Shown piece by piece: positions 53,898 through 63,000 of a stretch of 64,000 bases of DNA. How positions within the stretch are numbered: position 1 is the first letter of the stretch; the number at the start of each line of letters is the position of its first letter. This DNA is from Bacteroidota bacterium (GTDB lineage Bacteria > Bacteroidota > Ignavibacteria > Palsa-1295). Where the stretch lies: positions 1 to 64,000 of the forward strand of contig JAUZNX010000006.1 of assembly GCA_030706745.1 (NCBI GenBank), in the 5' to 3' direction. Below the pieces are notes generated by a model. That model made no database searches and had not been told where the DNA came from. It was given only the letters and a program-made list of their open reading frames with translations. The position numbers and the translations under genes are program-made.

Positions 53898-56573
53898 TTA
53901 GTGCGCTTTCATCATCCGAATGGAATGGGTCTTATCGTGCATGTGACAAACGACGATGTATAGCCCAGCCGGCAAATTTGCTGTTTCAACTACCGCTTCC
54001 CGATCTTTCCATAGGACTTCGGACGTTGTGGAGCGACCGAGCACGTCCACAATCTCTACGCTGGTAATAATCCGATCCGGGTCATCAATGCTAATGCGAT
54101 CCTCGAATGGATTTGGATGAACTTGGATTGGACTTGACAATGCCGTGGATGAAACTGAAGATGACTGTTGTATGATCTCGACGCCCCATAACTCATCTTC
54201 TGTGGTACCGAGGCAAACCTCGTCGCTGGAGTCTCCGATCTTCAACCATAGGTCATTCAGAGCCACGAGTGTCATTCCGGCATGCCGACCATGGACAGTG
54301 AAAAGTGCCGATCCCATATCCAATGGATTCGTAGGCGATGACGATACATTCGTGATTGAGAATTGCAGGCTATTACCATGAGGCACAACAGATGACGCTG
54401 TCCAGCCAAGGGGGGCGACATATGATAGATAGGTCAACTTGGTGGAATCGAAGGAGATCAATGCTGTGAGACTCTTGAGATTACTCCAGGAAGCCATAAG
54501 ATAGGCCTGGGCACTCAGATCCTCCTGGAGCGGCATCGTGACCGATTCGCCGAGCGCACCACTGCGAATGGCAAGATGCTGATATGCATTGCTACCAATA
54601 AAGGGCGAGGAGGATGTGCCCAAAAGCGATAACGTGGTGTCGTGCATCACACCACCAAAATCATATCGGATATGCAACAGACCTGTATCGATCGATCGGC
54701 CTCTCGGAGCGTAGCGCAATGGAATGCTATCATTCGGACTCAGCACACGCGGCAATTTTCTGACATCGTTGATGCGGAATGTTTGTGATCCATCAATCCA
54801 TATCGAATCCAGCTTAGATTGTTTCGGCAAACAGCCAAGGATTCCAAGGGGCAAGGTTGAATCCAACGATCCACTGCAAGCAGTTCGGAGAAAGGTTCGC
54901 TCAGTCGGCAACAAAAGCGTTGGTGGAGTGCTGGCGCTTGCCCCGAAGAGTCCAATGATCGTATCGATGGCACCGGCCCCAAGATCATATCGAAGATGAA
55001 GCCAACTCGTGTCAGCTCCGTTTGGATCAGGCGCATAATGGAGTTGAATGCTATCTTTGGGCCTCAGGACTCGAGGGGTCGACCGGAAATCAGAAATTTG
55101 GAACGCCGCCGAGCCACCGATCCAAGCAGTATCTAGCTTGGTCAATGCTGTCAGACAGCCAATAATGGAAAGGGGAACGGCGGTATCAAGTTCGGTGCAG
55201 ATGCTCCACATGAACTCCTCAGGATTCACGGAGAGTGTAGCAGGAGTCCCTCTGTTTGTACCCATGAGTTCAATCGATGTGTCGCGAGTTCCTGCACCAA
55301 GATCAAAACGCATATGCAGCCAGCTAGTATCAAGCAAATGGTTGGAAGGAGCATAGCGCACGCCAATACTGTCTCTTGCACCTAAATAGCGTGGGGACTT
55401 TCTAACATCATATAGTTGAAAAGCAGATGATCCTTCGATCCAAGCACTATCCAGCATCGCCGTGGAGGGAAGGCAGCCTTCGATCCCGAATGGAACGATG
55501 GTATCAAGTCCGGAGCACCGAGCCCACATGAACATCTTCTCATTGATAGATAACGCCGATGGACCGCCGCCACCTGATCCGAAGAGTGAGACTGCAGTAT
55601 CTCCGAACAAATTCCCCGAATGAAATCGCAGGTGCAACAGACTGGTGTCCGGCAAGTATGTATTCGAGAGATACTCTAAGCCAACAGAATCATCGGCGAA
55701 GACCAAACGGGGCACCCTTCCAAGATTCTTGCCGCGGAACGCGGTTGCCCCACTAATCCAAACACTATCCAAAGAAACGGCCGATGGACCGCAACCTTCG
55801 GCCCAAAAGTGAACGGCCGTGTCGAATGGAACACAACCATGCCCATTGATTTTTTCTGATGATGTTGAGAGCGCAAACGTGCCAGGACCCCGCCAAAGGT
55901 AAAGAGCCATTACTTCGGAATCGGAAAGTGCGCGATCGTAAAATCGCACCTCATCAAGAATGCCAGAATACATATCCTTCTGGTAGTTGCCTTTAATCGC
56001 CATTCCGAGCGGATTCATGGATCGACCGATTGGCGTTCCCTTTGCGACCTGGTCCTCAAGGACTCCATTGACGAAGATTTTCCAACTGCTTTTACGATAG
56101 ACCCCTACAACATGGTACCACTGCCCAGCCTGAGGCCTGGTGGTTGAAAAAGTCTCGTGATTCGGCCAGCTGCAGCCGAACATGAAGCTCCCGCTGATGT
56201 CAATATAGAGACCATAGTCCCAAGCATCTGAACCCTTCACAACAAGTGCTTGGTATCCGCCTATGCTGCTCGGCTTGACCCATGCGGCCAAGGTAAGAGC
56301 ACTGTCTGTAGGGATATCGAATGCTGATGAGAACGGCACAGCGATCCAATCGGAGCCATGGAATTGAAAGGCCGAATCGTAAATGCCGGCAACACAGGTT
56401 GGACCTCTCACAAGCGTGCCATCATGTCCATTGCCCGTATGATCTTTGGCTGAGCAATCGCAGAACGGCCAGTAGGCTACGAGCCCAGTGTTGAGGTCCT
56501 GGGCGAAACTGAGACTCTGAAGACAAACCAGGGCAACGCAGACATTTAACGAGATGACCCCAAATTTCTTCAT
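53898..56573 (-). CDS. T9SS-sorted protein with a LamG domain and tandem repeats
   Basis: The 891-residue product has a signal peptide (MKKFGVISLNVCVALVCLQSLSFA). A concanavalin/LamG-like domain lies at about 28-235 (GLVAYWPFCDCSAKDHTGNGHDG...WYHVVGVYRKSSWKIFVNG...LDEVRFYDRALSDSEV). At least four tandem units of about 95 residues follow, each with a paired Cys, LDSxWIxGSxAFxxxDxRxxPR, and DTSxLHxRxDxGxGxxDTxxxLxG. A type IX sorting domain (VHPNPFEDRISI...VDVLGRSTT...GLYIVVCHMHD) ends it. LamG modules usually bind glycans; the role here is unknown. It is divergent from the Kelch gene. Confidence 0.86.
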   Translation of the reverse strand: MKKFGVISLNVCVALVCLQSLSFAQDLNTGLVAYWPFCDCSAKDHTGNGHDGTLVRGPTCVAGIYDSAFQFHGSDWIAVPFSSAFDIPTDSALTLAAWVKPSSIGGYQALVVKGSDAWDYGLYIDISGSFMFGCSWPNHETFSTTRPQAGQWYHVVGVYRKSSWKIFVNGVLEDQVAKGTPIGRSMNPLGMAIKGNYQKDMYSGILDEVRFYDRALSDSEVMALYLWRGPGTFALSTSSEKINGHGCVPFDTAVHFWAEGCGPSAVSLDSVWISGATAFRGKNLGRVPRLVFADDSVGLEYLSNTYLPDTSLLHLRFHSGNLFGDTAVSLFGSGGGGPSALSINEKMFMWARCSGLDTIVPFGIEGCLPSTAMLDSAWIEGSSAFQLYDVRKSPRYLGARDSIGVRYAPSNHLLDTSWLHMRFDLGAGTRDTSIELMGTNRGTPATLSVNPEEFMWSICTELDTAVPLSIIGCLTALTKLDTAWIGGSAAFQISDFRSTPRVLRPKDSIQLHYAPDPNGADTSWLHLRYDLGAGAIDTIIGLFGASASTPPTLLLPTERTFLRTACSGSLDSTLPLGILGCLPKQSKLDSIWIDGSQTFRINDVRKLPRVLSPNDSIPLRYAPRGRSIDTGLLHIRYDFGGVMHDTTLSLLGTSSSPFIGSNAYQHLAIRSGALGESVTMPLQEDLSAQAYLMASWSNLKSLTALISFDSTKLTYLSYVAPLGWTASSVVPHGNSLQFSITNVSSSPTNPLDMGSALFTVHGRHAGMTLVALNDLWLKIGDSSDEVCLGTTEDELWGVEIIQQSSSVSSTALSSPIQVHPNPFEDRISIDDPDRIITSVEIVDVLGRSTTSEVLWKDREAVVETANLPAGLYIVVCHMHDKTHSIRMMKAH

Positions 56574-56631
56574 CGGTGATTGGGATTAGATTTCGAGGGA
56601 AAGAAGTGGCCACGGCCTTAGAATCGTTCCA

Positions 56632-56661
56632 TTTGAAAACATTTCAATATTAATAATTTTG
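56632..56661 (+). promoter_or_regulatory. Bacteroidota-type promoter for the Kelch gene
   Basis: TTTG (56632-56635), an 18-bp spacer and TAATTTTG (56654-56661) match the -33 TTTG / -7 TAnnTTTG consensus of Bacteroidota primary sigma factors. The gene starts about 90 bp downstream. Confidence 0.55.
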
Positions 56662-56756
56662 GATTCGACTTGCATCTCCTGGAAAATGTATTATCTTCGT
56701 CTATCGTGAAAGATAGATTTCACGGATACTGCTCCACAATTTAACTCTCAGACGTT

Positions 56757-58274
56757 ATGAAACATCATACGATAGTAACGATTCTTGGGTTTCTCGGTCT
56801 AACAATCATCGCGCAAGTGTCCACGTCTCAGCAAACCTGGAGGACCGTTGCTCCGATGAACACACCGCGGTTTTACTTCTCTATGGTTCCTCTTCAGAAT
56901 GGGACCGTTCTTGCGATCGGTGGAGAAGACGTAAATGATAATCCGATTGGCTCCTGCGAATTATACGACCCAGCCAGCGGGATATGGACTTACACTGGAT
57001 CCCTGGCGGTGCCGCGAGGAAGAGGCTGCGCCGTTGTTCTCTCAAGTGGCAAGGTTGCGGTCTTTGGAGGCCAAGTCAGTGCCTCCGTTGCACAGACAGA
57101 TCAAATCGAGGTCTATGACCCCGCAACTAAGACGTGGAGTAGTGGAGGTCACCTATTACTCGCGCGACAGAATGAAACTGCAACATATGTTAATGATAGT
57201 AGCATTGTCATAATTGGCGGCCTGAGCGCAGATGGAACTACAGCATCATGCGAAGTATACAATTCTTTGACGATGTCGTCTCGGGCAATTGCATCGATGC
57301 ACCAGAATCGGCATGATCACATGTCACTTTTGCTCTCCAATAGCAATAATATTCTCGTGGCTGGCGGAAGAGATGGTGGTTCCGGCTCGCGGTATTTCAG
57401 CGAGTGCGAGATGTATGATCAGGAAAATGATGTATGGACAGTGATGACACCCATGCAGCAGGCACGGATCATGGGTGTTCTGGCACAATTTCCTGATGGC
57501 TCAATATTGGCCGCCGGCGGAAGGAACACCCCATCGACCTCCGCGCCTGGCTCAGAATTATTGGACACCGCTTCACTTCAATGGACGACGATAAGCCCGA
57601 TGCTGCAACCTTGCACGGTCAGCGGCAATGTCATGCTTCCTGATGCACGATACCTTATGACTGGGGGACAAATTGGTGGGGTGTGGTCTATTGAAACAGA
57701 TAATATTACGACTCCGACTTGCGAGTGGTATGATCGACCGAACCAGAGATGGTATTATGCTCCGACTCTTAATCTCTCGAGAGACAAACATGTCGCCGTG
57801 TTCCTTCATCAAGGTGTGAACAATTCTTTGCCCTCTGACATGGTCATGGCAGCCGGAGGACTCGTTGGCATCCCCATCGTGGACTCATTCCAACACATGA
57901 CAACCGTAAATCCATATATTACTAATACAGTCGAAGTCCTCGACGTCTCCCCTCAGGCTATGGGTTATTACATCGCGCATCAGCCAACCACTGCCGGAGT
58001 AGGCCCCCAGACTGCTTCGACCCAATCTCATTTCGAAGTGAGGTACGACGCTGATTTCAACTCCATTCTCTTCTTCGAATCCGCCCAGAGCACAGTTGGG
58101 CTTCTGGAAGTTTATGACTCTCGCGGCGCACGAGTTGTTTATCTCCAATCAAACTTGGGACCCGGCCCTTATGAGATTCGTGCGAGTCAACTCTCTCTTC
58201 AATCTGGAGTCTACTTCGTTCGCATGACATTCGACAATTTGGTCCAGACCGCAAAGCTAGTAATTGCAAGATAG
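56757..58274 (+). CDS. T9SS-sorted Kelch-repeat protein
   Basis: The 505-residue product has a signal peptide (MKHHTIVTILGFLGLTIIAQVSTS) followed by about six Kelch blades. Markers are VLAIGGEDVNDN...CELYDPASGIWT, VAVFGGQ...IEVYDPATKTWS, VIIGGLSADG, ILVAGGRDGG...CEMYDQENDVWT, ILAAGGRNTPST and YLMTGGQIGG. A type IX sorting domain (LLEVYDSRGARVVYLQSNLGPG...SGVYFVRMTFDNLVQTAKLVIAR) closes it. A beta-propeller exposed on the surface is expected; the ligand is unknown. Confidence 0.9.
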   Translation: MKHHTIVTILGFLGLTIIAQVSTSQQTWRTVAPMNTPRFYFSMVPLQNGTVLAIGGEDVNDNPIGSCELYDPASGIWTYTGSLAVPRGRGCAVVLSSGKVAVFGGQVSASVAQTDQIEVYDPATKTWSSGGHLLLARQNETATYVNDSSIVIIGGLSADGTTASCEVYNSLTMSSRAIASMHQNRHDHMSLLLSNSNNILVAGGRDGGSGSRYFSECEMYDQENDVWTVMTPMQQARIMGVLAQFPDGSILAAGGRNTPSTSAPGSELLDTASLQWTTISPMLQPCTVSGNVMLPDARYLMTGGQIGGVWSIETDNITTPTCEWYDRPNQRWYYAPTLNLSRDKHVAVFLHQGVNNSLPSDMVMAAGGLVGIPIVDSFQHMTTVNPYITNTVEVLDVSPQAMGYYIAHQPTTAGVGPQTASTQSHFEVRYDADFNSILFFESAQSTVGLLEVYDSRGARVVYLQSNLGPGPYEIRASQLSLQSGVYFVRMTFDNLVQTAKLVIAR

Positions 58275-58300
58275 ATTGGACTTTGGTTTTCATTGGAACT

Positions 58301-58325
58301 AGCGCCTCTAGTATCTAGAGGCGCT
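58301..58325 (+). terminator. terminator after the Kelch gene
   Basis: Perfect 11-bp stem AGCGCCTCTAG/CTAGAGGCGCT with loop TAT, followed by TTCATTTCT. A weaker hairpin AAGCCC/GGGCTT (58347-58365) may serve the convergent FkbM gene. Confidence 0.8.
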
Positions 58326-58375
58326 TTCATTTCTGCCTACACTAATAAGCCCAATCCGGGGGCTTACCCGAAAAG

Positions 58376-59308
58376 CTAAGCTTGAGAAATCAGGCTCTTA
58401 ATCTTTGGCATGGCCAAGTGCTTCTCAGTGAGGAAGCAAAAGTTCTCTGAGTCCGAAATGATCTTTTTGACCGGTCCGATTAATCCGGTCTTCACCATTT
58501 GGAATGGCCTATATCCAAATTCTGCAAGATAATTCTGCACTTCTTCAAACGTGTAGCCAGCCAAGCCCATCATGAGCTCGTTCATTTCCAGAACCAGCGG
58601 GGGAGCCGAATTCCGAAGAAGATTCGGCATTCCGCGCAAGGCAAACAATTCAGCGCCTTCAATGTCGATATTGACCAGATCAACTGTTTTCACGCCTTCT
58701 GACTCAAGGAAATCATCCAGACGAATTGCCTGAATTGCGATAGTCTTTTCATTCGGTGACCGACCCAGGATCGTACTTGCGTTGCCACTCATTCCTCGAT
58801 CCGGATCAGTGATGACAAGCGACTTAGCTTCATCGCTCAATGCTTTAGTAACCAGAACCACCTTGGATTCCAAGTGATTAAGCGCGATTTCGCGTCTAAT
58901 TCTATCTGCAAGTCGAGGAAGGGGTTCGAAAGAGTAAACCTTTCGCGCATAGCGGGCGAACCATAATGTATGTTGTCCCACGTTTCCACCAATATCCAAT
59001 ACCACATTCGTATCCTTCATCAAGGCAAGCATCACCTTATCATATTTGGCCTCATATAGATTGTAATACATGGTATATTGTGTCCAATCATCCACGTCTA
59101 GTATCATTCGCCCTCGATCCTTCGTCATGACTTCCTCTGTAGCAGGCTCGCTTAGGAACCTGTGAAAGAACATCATGATAGGATAGCGACCCACTTTTAT
59201 TGGTGTATAAGTGAGATACGCTCTAAGAGAGCGACGGAGGAGCTTTTTTATCATTGAAGTAATTGATGGAGCACGATCGTGAAGAATTGAGCGGGATTTT
59301 ACATGCAC
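58376..59308 (-). CDS. FkbM-family methyltransferase
   Basis: The 310-residue product has the FkbM pattern: VVLDIGGNVGQHTLWFARYARKVYSFEPLP (AdoMet binding), SKVVLVTKALSDEAKSL, IRLDDFLESEGVKTVDLVNIDIEGAELFALRGM and LVLEMNELMMG. FkbM enzymes O-methylate sugars or polyketides, often in surface-polysaccharide gene sets. Here the neighbour upstream is a flippase, so methylation of an exported glycan is plausible. The ATG at 59308 is used; one 18 codons later (MIKKLLRRS) is also possible. Confidence 0.88.
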   Translation of the reverse strand: MHVKSRSILHDRAPSITSMIKKLLRRSLRAYLTYTPIKVGRYPIMMFFHRFLSEPATEEVMTKDRGRMILDVDDWTQYTMYYNLYEAKYDKVMLALMKDTNVVLDIGGNVGQHTLWFARYARKVYSFEPLPRLADRIRREIALNHLESKVVLVTKALSDEAKSLVITDPDRGMSGNASTILGRSPNEKTIAIQAIRLDDFLESEGVKTVDLVNIDIEGAELFALRGMPNLLRNSAPPLVLEMNELMMGLAGYTFEEVQNYLAEFGYRPFQMVKTGLIGPVKKIISDSENFCFLTEKHLAMPKIKSLISQA

Positions 59309-59367
59309 CTTACGCAGATGGTTCCTTTCCGATAGTCGAATGCTGTGACGATTGGAATATGCTGAAT

Positions 59368-60672
59368 CTACTTAAGGTCGAGCAGATACCCAAAAATATC
59401 AAACAGCCCACGATTCAGTAATTGCGATGGTACAACCTGAACCTCCTTGCGAATATAGATTAAGAATTGAACGGCCTGGACCGCACTTGCGACAACGAAA
59501 GCGATCGCCGCACCTGTAATACCGATCGTCGCAAGCAGGATCGTCGCAAGAATGACGTTAACTATCAGACTCAAAACAAACATTCGAAAGAGCTCCTTGA
59601 TCTTTCCCATGCCTGACATTGCGACTCCAAAGACCATTTGGATTGGGAAGATCGTAATCGCCATTAGCAGCAACCGAAAAATTGGCACGCTGGCATCGTA
59701 CTTCGTCCCATACAACAAATGGAATAGTGTTGGAGCCACGATCTCCAGTAGAATTCCTGCTGGAATCATCACCAAATAAAGCAAACTCACACTCTTTTCG
59801 AGGATCGCTCGAAGTGTAGGAATATCTTTGCGAGAATAGTATTTACTCGCCGCGGGAAAGACAAACAGTGTCATCGTTTCGCGTACGACGTCGAATCCAC
59901 GGAACAGCATTTTTGCTACTCCATACACTGCTGCCCCCGTTGCCCCTGCAAACCCTGAAACCACAAGCGTATCAAAATTTTGCTGAGCTGTCGACGCAAC
60001 TCCCATCGCCGCCTGATAACGAACGAAATTAGAGATGCGCGAAAGCATCGAACGGGAGTACTTTGGACGAAACTTGAGGAATGGTCGAACGAGTATCGTG
60101 GCGACGACTGAAGATAGCAGACCAGTTGCAATCGTGACGCGAATGACATCGGTCGCAGAATGGACGTGTCCCGAGGTGAGCAACACAACGAGGACGATTG
60201 CGGCCATTCCGAAATTGGCAAAATCGACGAAGAATATCTCCTTCATTCGAAAATTGGTCTGCAAGACTTTTGCAAACACGACGCGCGGCATTGTAAAGAT
60301 AGCGAAGAGGGCGAGCCAGGGCAGAAGCTGCGTCAAAGCAGCAATATTCAAAATCGAAGCAACGAAGGAGCTGAAAATAAGGAGTATTGTTAACGACACC
60401 GACAAAAACGCAACGAAAAGGGCGACAGTCGTCGTCACTAATTCCTCTAGATTCACATTCGGCTCTACCCCGAATTTCACAATCGCCTGTAGAGCAAATC
60501 CGTCCGAGAAGGTGAAGAGCATTCCAAACAGAGCCTGAAAGACTTGTAGGGTGCCATATTCCTCTCTCGGGATCGCGCGCGCAACCATGATCAGGGCAAT
60601 CGCATAAACAAGCGGTAGCGCTCGCGATGCAAATGCCCACGCCCCCTTTCCGAGATGCTCGCTAAATCTCAC
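59368..60672 (-). CDS. Wzx-like polysaccharide flippase (MOP superfamily)
   Basis: The 434-residue protein has about 12 membrane helices. It starts LGKGAWAFASRALPLVYAIALIMVARAIPREEYGTLQVFQALF, the usual first helix pair of O-antigen/teichoic-acid exporters. The later SGFAGATGAAVYGVAKMLF and LFHLLYGTKYDASVPIFRLLL also fit. It would move lipid-linked oligosaccharide across the inner membrane. No glycosyltransferases are nearby, so the substrate is unknown. It is divergent from the aldo/keto reductase. Confidence 0.88.
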   Translation of the reverse strand: MRFSEHLGKGAWAFASRALPLVYAIALIMVARAIPREEYGTLQVFQALFGMLFTFSDGFALQAIVKFGVEPNVNLEELVTTTVALFVAFLSVSLTILLIFSSFVASILNIAALTQLLPWLALFAIFTMPRVVFAKVLQTNFRMKEIFFVDFANFGMAAIVLVVLLTSGHVHSATDVIRVTIATGLLSSVVATILVRPFLKFRPKYSRSMLSRISNFVRYQAAMGVASTAQQNFDTLVVSGFAGATGAAVYGVAKMLFRGFDVVRETMTLFVFPAASKYYSRKDIPTLRAILEKSVSLLYLVMIPAGILLEIVAPTLFHLLYGTKYDASVPIFRLLLMAITIFPIQMVFGVAMSGMGKIKELFRMFVLSLIVNVILATILLATIGITGAAIAFVVASAVQAVQFLIYIRKEVQVVPSQLLNRGLFDIFGYLLDLK

Positions 60673-60760
60673 GGTGTTCTGCGCTCAGGATGGAATTCTT
60701 GATGTTCGGCACGGTTGCAGGGTGGAAACGGTTACGAGGCGCGCAAGTTTCAAAGTCATC

Positions 60761-62344
60761 ATGCATATCACAGCAAACGGTCAACTCGAAGAACTGCAAA
60801 TTGCCGGGCACGCGACGGCTGAAGCGACTCACACCATTCCCATTCGGCATCCGGAATGGACTGATTCCTATCGGTCTCTGGGCCGCACCGGCTTGACTGT
60901 AAGCGGCGCAGGGTTCGGGTCCTATCGCGTCGATCACCGGGTAGCGTCGCATCGTGCCGCATTGGCCAAAGCAATTCGAATGGGCGTCAACCTGATCGAT
61001 ACCTCCTCGAATTACGCCGGCGGCAACGCTGAGCGTTTGATCGGAGAAGTACTCGCCGGTTTGGTGAAGCAAGGGCTTACCAAACGCGATGAAATGGTCG
61101 TTATCTCCAAGGGCAGCTATATTCAAGGGGCGCTCTTCGAGGAGATTCAGCTCCGAGCCAATGCCCCACATGCCGACTACTCCGCTGGCTCTGAACTTTC
61201 GGACCTCGTGCGCCACAGCAACGGTCTTTGGCACTCGATTCACCCAGACTTCCTTCGCGATCAAATCACCGCTTCGCTCGACCGCCTTGCATTGCCGGCA
61301 ATTGATGTCTATCTTCTCCATAATCCTGAATATTTCATTGAATGGGCCATCGCGGAAGGCCACCCCGAAGATGAAGTGCAAGAAGAGTACTATCAGCGCA
61401 TTCAGAAGGCGTTTCGCCATCTTGAGTCTGAAGTCGAGCAGGGCCGCATTCAGTGGTATGGCATCAGCTCAAACACGTTCGTCAAGCCCGAAGGCACTGT
61501 AAATCGCACTTCGCTCGAAGCTTGCTGGCGAGCCGCTGAAGACATCTCTCCAAATCATCACTTTGCCATTGTCCAATTTCCGCTCAACATATTCGAGCAT
61601 GGCGCCATCACCGAGCGAAACCAGAAGCGTGGCACACAAACCGTTATGGAGTTCTGCCGGGAGAAGAATCTCGGCGTCCTTATTAATCGTCCACTGAATG
61701 CAATCGTTGGCAAGCAACTCATACGCCTTGCAGACTTTCCTGAGCGGGAAGTCCCGCCGGAACAGGACATTGACGATCTGACACATGATCTTCGTTTGCA
61801 GGAGGAGGAGTTCTTCTCCGTTAAGTTCAAAGGCCTCACACTCAATCCCCAGTCCAGCGATGCTGTACAAAAGCTGATGACGCTTGGACGCAACCTAGAC
61901 GAAGGCAACTGGCGCGAGTTCGCCAGCGTCGAGGAGTGGCAGGATATTTCCCAAACCGTACTGGCGCCGCGACTCCAATATGTCTTCGACATTCTTCGAC
62001 CACTATCCAAAGACGATGAAGGGCTCTACTCCATAATGGTCCAGTATGCGGAGACGGCCGATGACGTTTTCGAGCATATATCGAACTACTATTCGAATCG
62101 CGGTCACGCTCGTGCCGAGAAGATTCATGCCGCACTCGACTCCCTGCTCCCCGCAGAGGATCACGCCCTTTCGCTCTCGCAGAAGTCGGTATTGCTGGTT
62201 CGTAGTGTTCCTGGCGTCTCGTCGGTGCTGGTCGGAATGCGCTCCGAGGAATACGTCGATGATGTCGTCTTCGGCTTGCAGGCAAAACCAGTTCCGAACG
62301 CTGAAGCGATCTGGCCTCGCATTGCGCCGGCGCAGGCGGAATAA
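60761..62344 (+). CDS. aldo/keto reductase, long form
   Basis: The 527-residue product begins with a TIM-barrel region of the AKR family: GRTGLTVSGAGFGSYRV, then AIRMGVNLIDTSSNYAGGNAERLIGEVL with the catalytic Asp and Tyr, YLLHNPEYFIEW and WYGISSNTF. Typical AKRs have about 320 residues. Here an insert and a helical C-terminal extension (about residues 310-470) separate the main part from the closing LLVRSVPGVSSVLVGMRSEEYVDDV. It probably reduces carbonyls with NADPH; the substrate is unknown. The ATG at 60761 is chosen because the preceding 29 codons are unlike the family. It ends at a strong bidirectional terminator. Confidence 0.85.
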   Translation: MHITANGQLEELQIAGHATAEATHTIPIRHPEWTDSYRSLGRTGLTVSGAGFGSYRVDHRVASHRAALAKAIRMGVNLIDTSSNYAGGNAERLIGEVLAGLVKQGLTKRDEMVVISKGSYIQGALFEEIQLRANAPHADYSAGSELSDLVRHSNGLWHSIHPDFLRDQITASLDRLALPAIDVYLLHNPEYFIEWAIAEGHPEDEVQEEYYQRIQKAFRHLESEVEQGRIQWYGISSNTFVKPEGTVNRTSLEACWRAAEDISPNHHFAIVQFPLNIFEHGAITERNQKRGTQTVMEFCREKNLGVLINRPLNAIVGKQLIRLADFPEREVPPEQDIDDLTHDLRLQEEEFFSVKFKGLTLNPQSSDAVQKLMTLGRNLDEGNWREFASVEEWQDISQTVLAPRLQYVFDILRPLSKDDEGLYSIMVQYAETADDVFEHISNYYSNRGHARAEKIHAALDSLLPAEDHALSLSQKSVLLVRSVPGVSSVLVGMRSEEYVDDVVFGLQAKPVPNAEAIWPRIAPAQAE

Positions 62345-62359
62345 AATGTGAAAGAACGA

Positions 62360-62385
62360 AAAAGCCCGCTTCGCAGCGGGCTTTT
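62360..62385. terminator. bidirectional terminator between the aldo/keto reductase and rpmA
   Basis: AAAAGCCCGCT-TCGC-AGCGGGCTTTT is symmetric, with A and T runs on both sides. It serves the two convergent genes. Confidence 0.93.
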
Positions 62386-62391
62386 GAATAC

Positions 62392-62661
62392 TTATGCGTT
62401 CGCGGCTTCGGCCGGAATGACACTGACCTTCCGCCGGTCCAGACGGAACCGGGAGAACTTCACGAAGCCATCTGCGATGGCGAACAGCGTGTCGTCCTTC
62501 GCCCGAAGCACGTTCGTGCCCGGATGATACTTCGTACCGCGCTGGCGAATGAGGATGTTACCTGCGCGGACGAATTCTCCGCCGAAGCGTTTGACACCGA
62601 GTCGTTGTGCATTGGAATCGCGCCCGTTGCGCGTCGATCCCATTCCTTTTTTATGTGCCAT
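62392..62661 (-). CDS. rpmA: 50S ribosomal protein L27
   Basis: The 89-residue protein begins [17 protein letters not shown] directly, without the cleavable N-terminal extension of Firmicutes. It continues with [27 protein letters not shown] and VSVIPAEA. Its N-terminus reaches the peptidyl-transferase centre. It is the second gene of rplU-rpmA, 42 bp after rplU. A GTGCTAAGTGCTGAGTGCT repeat lies in the gap. Confidence 0.99.
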   Translation of the reverse strand: MAHKKGMGSTRNGRDSNAQRLGVKRFGGEFVRAGNILIRQRGTKYHPGTNVLRAKDDTLFAIADGFVKFSRFRLDRRKVSVIPAEAANA

Positions 62662-62703
62662 TGGAAAATCTTGAGTGCTAAGTGCTGAGTGCTATGAGCG
62701 TTC

Positions 62704-63000
62704 TTACCAATTAAGAGCGAGCTCGGTGTACTGCTGAGTGTGGCCGTTCAACTTACGATAACGCTTGCGGCGCTTCTTGTGGAAGACGATTACCTTGTCA
62801 CCACGGCTATGGCCGGTAACCGTCGCCGTCGGGAGTGTACCGCTGCCGAGCTTGATGCCGCCTTCGCTCTGCGATACCATGGCATTACCCAGCGTGACCT
62901 CCTGCCCGATCGATGCGTCGGCCATGTACGGCACGCGCAACGACTTCATGGCCTGGTCGATCTTGAACTGCTCTCCTGAAATCTCGACGATCGCGAACAT
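62704..63000 (-). CDS. rplU: 50S ribosomal protein L21
   Basis: The 98-residue protein has MFAIVEISGEQFKIDQAMKSLRVPYM at the start and VTGHSRGDKVIVFHKKRRKRYRKLNGHTQQYTEL at the end. It binds 23S rRNA. It is the first gene of the pair with rpmA. Its upstream region holds nine 13-bp tandem repeats 69-193 bp before the start. Confidence 0.98.
   Translation of the reverse strand: MFAIVEISGEQFKIDQAMKSLRVPYMADASIGQEVTLGNAMVSQSEGGIKLGSGTLPTATVTGHSRGDKVIVFHKKRRKRYRKLNGHTQQYTELALNW

Noticed and set aside
60662-61420. 252-residue minus-strand frame
   Set aside because: Overlaps the well-supported aldo/keto reductase on the opposite strand.
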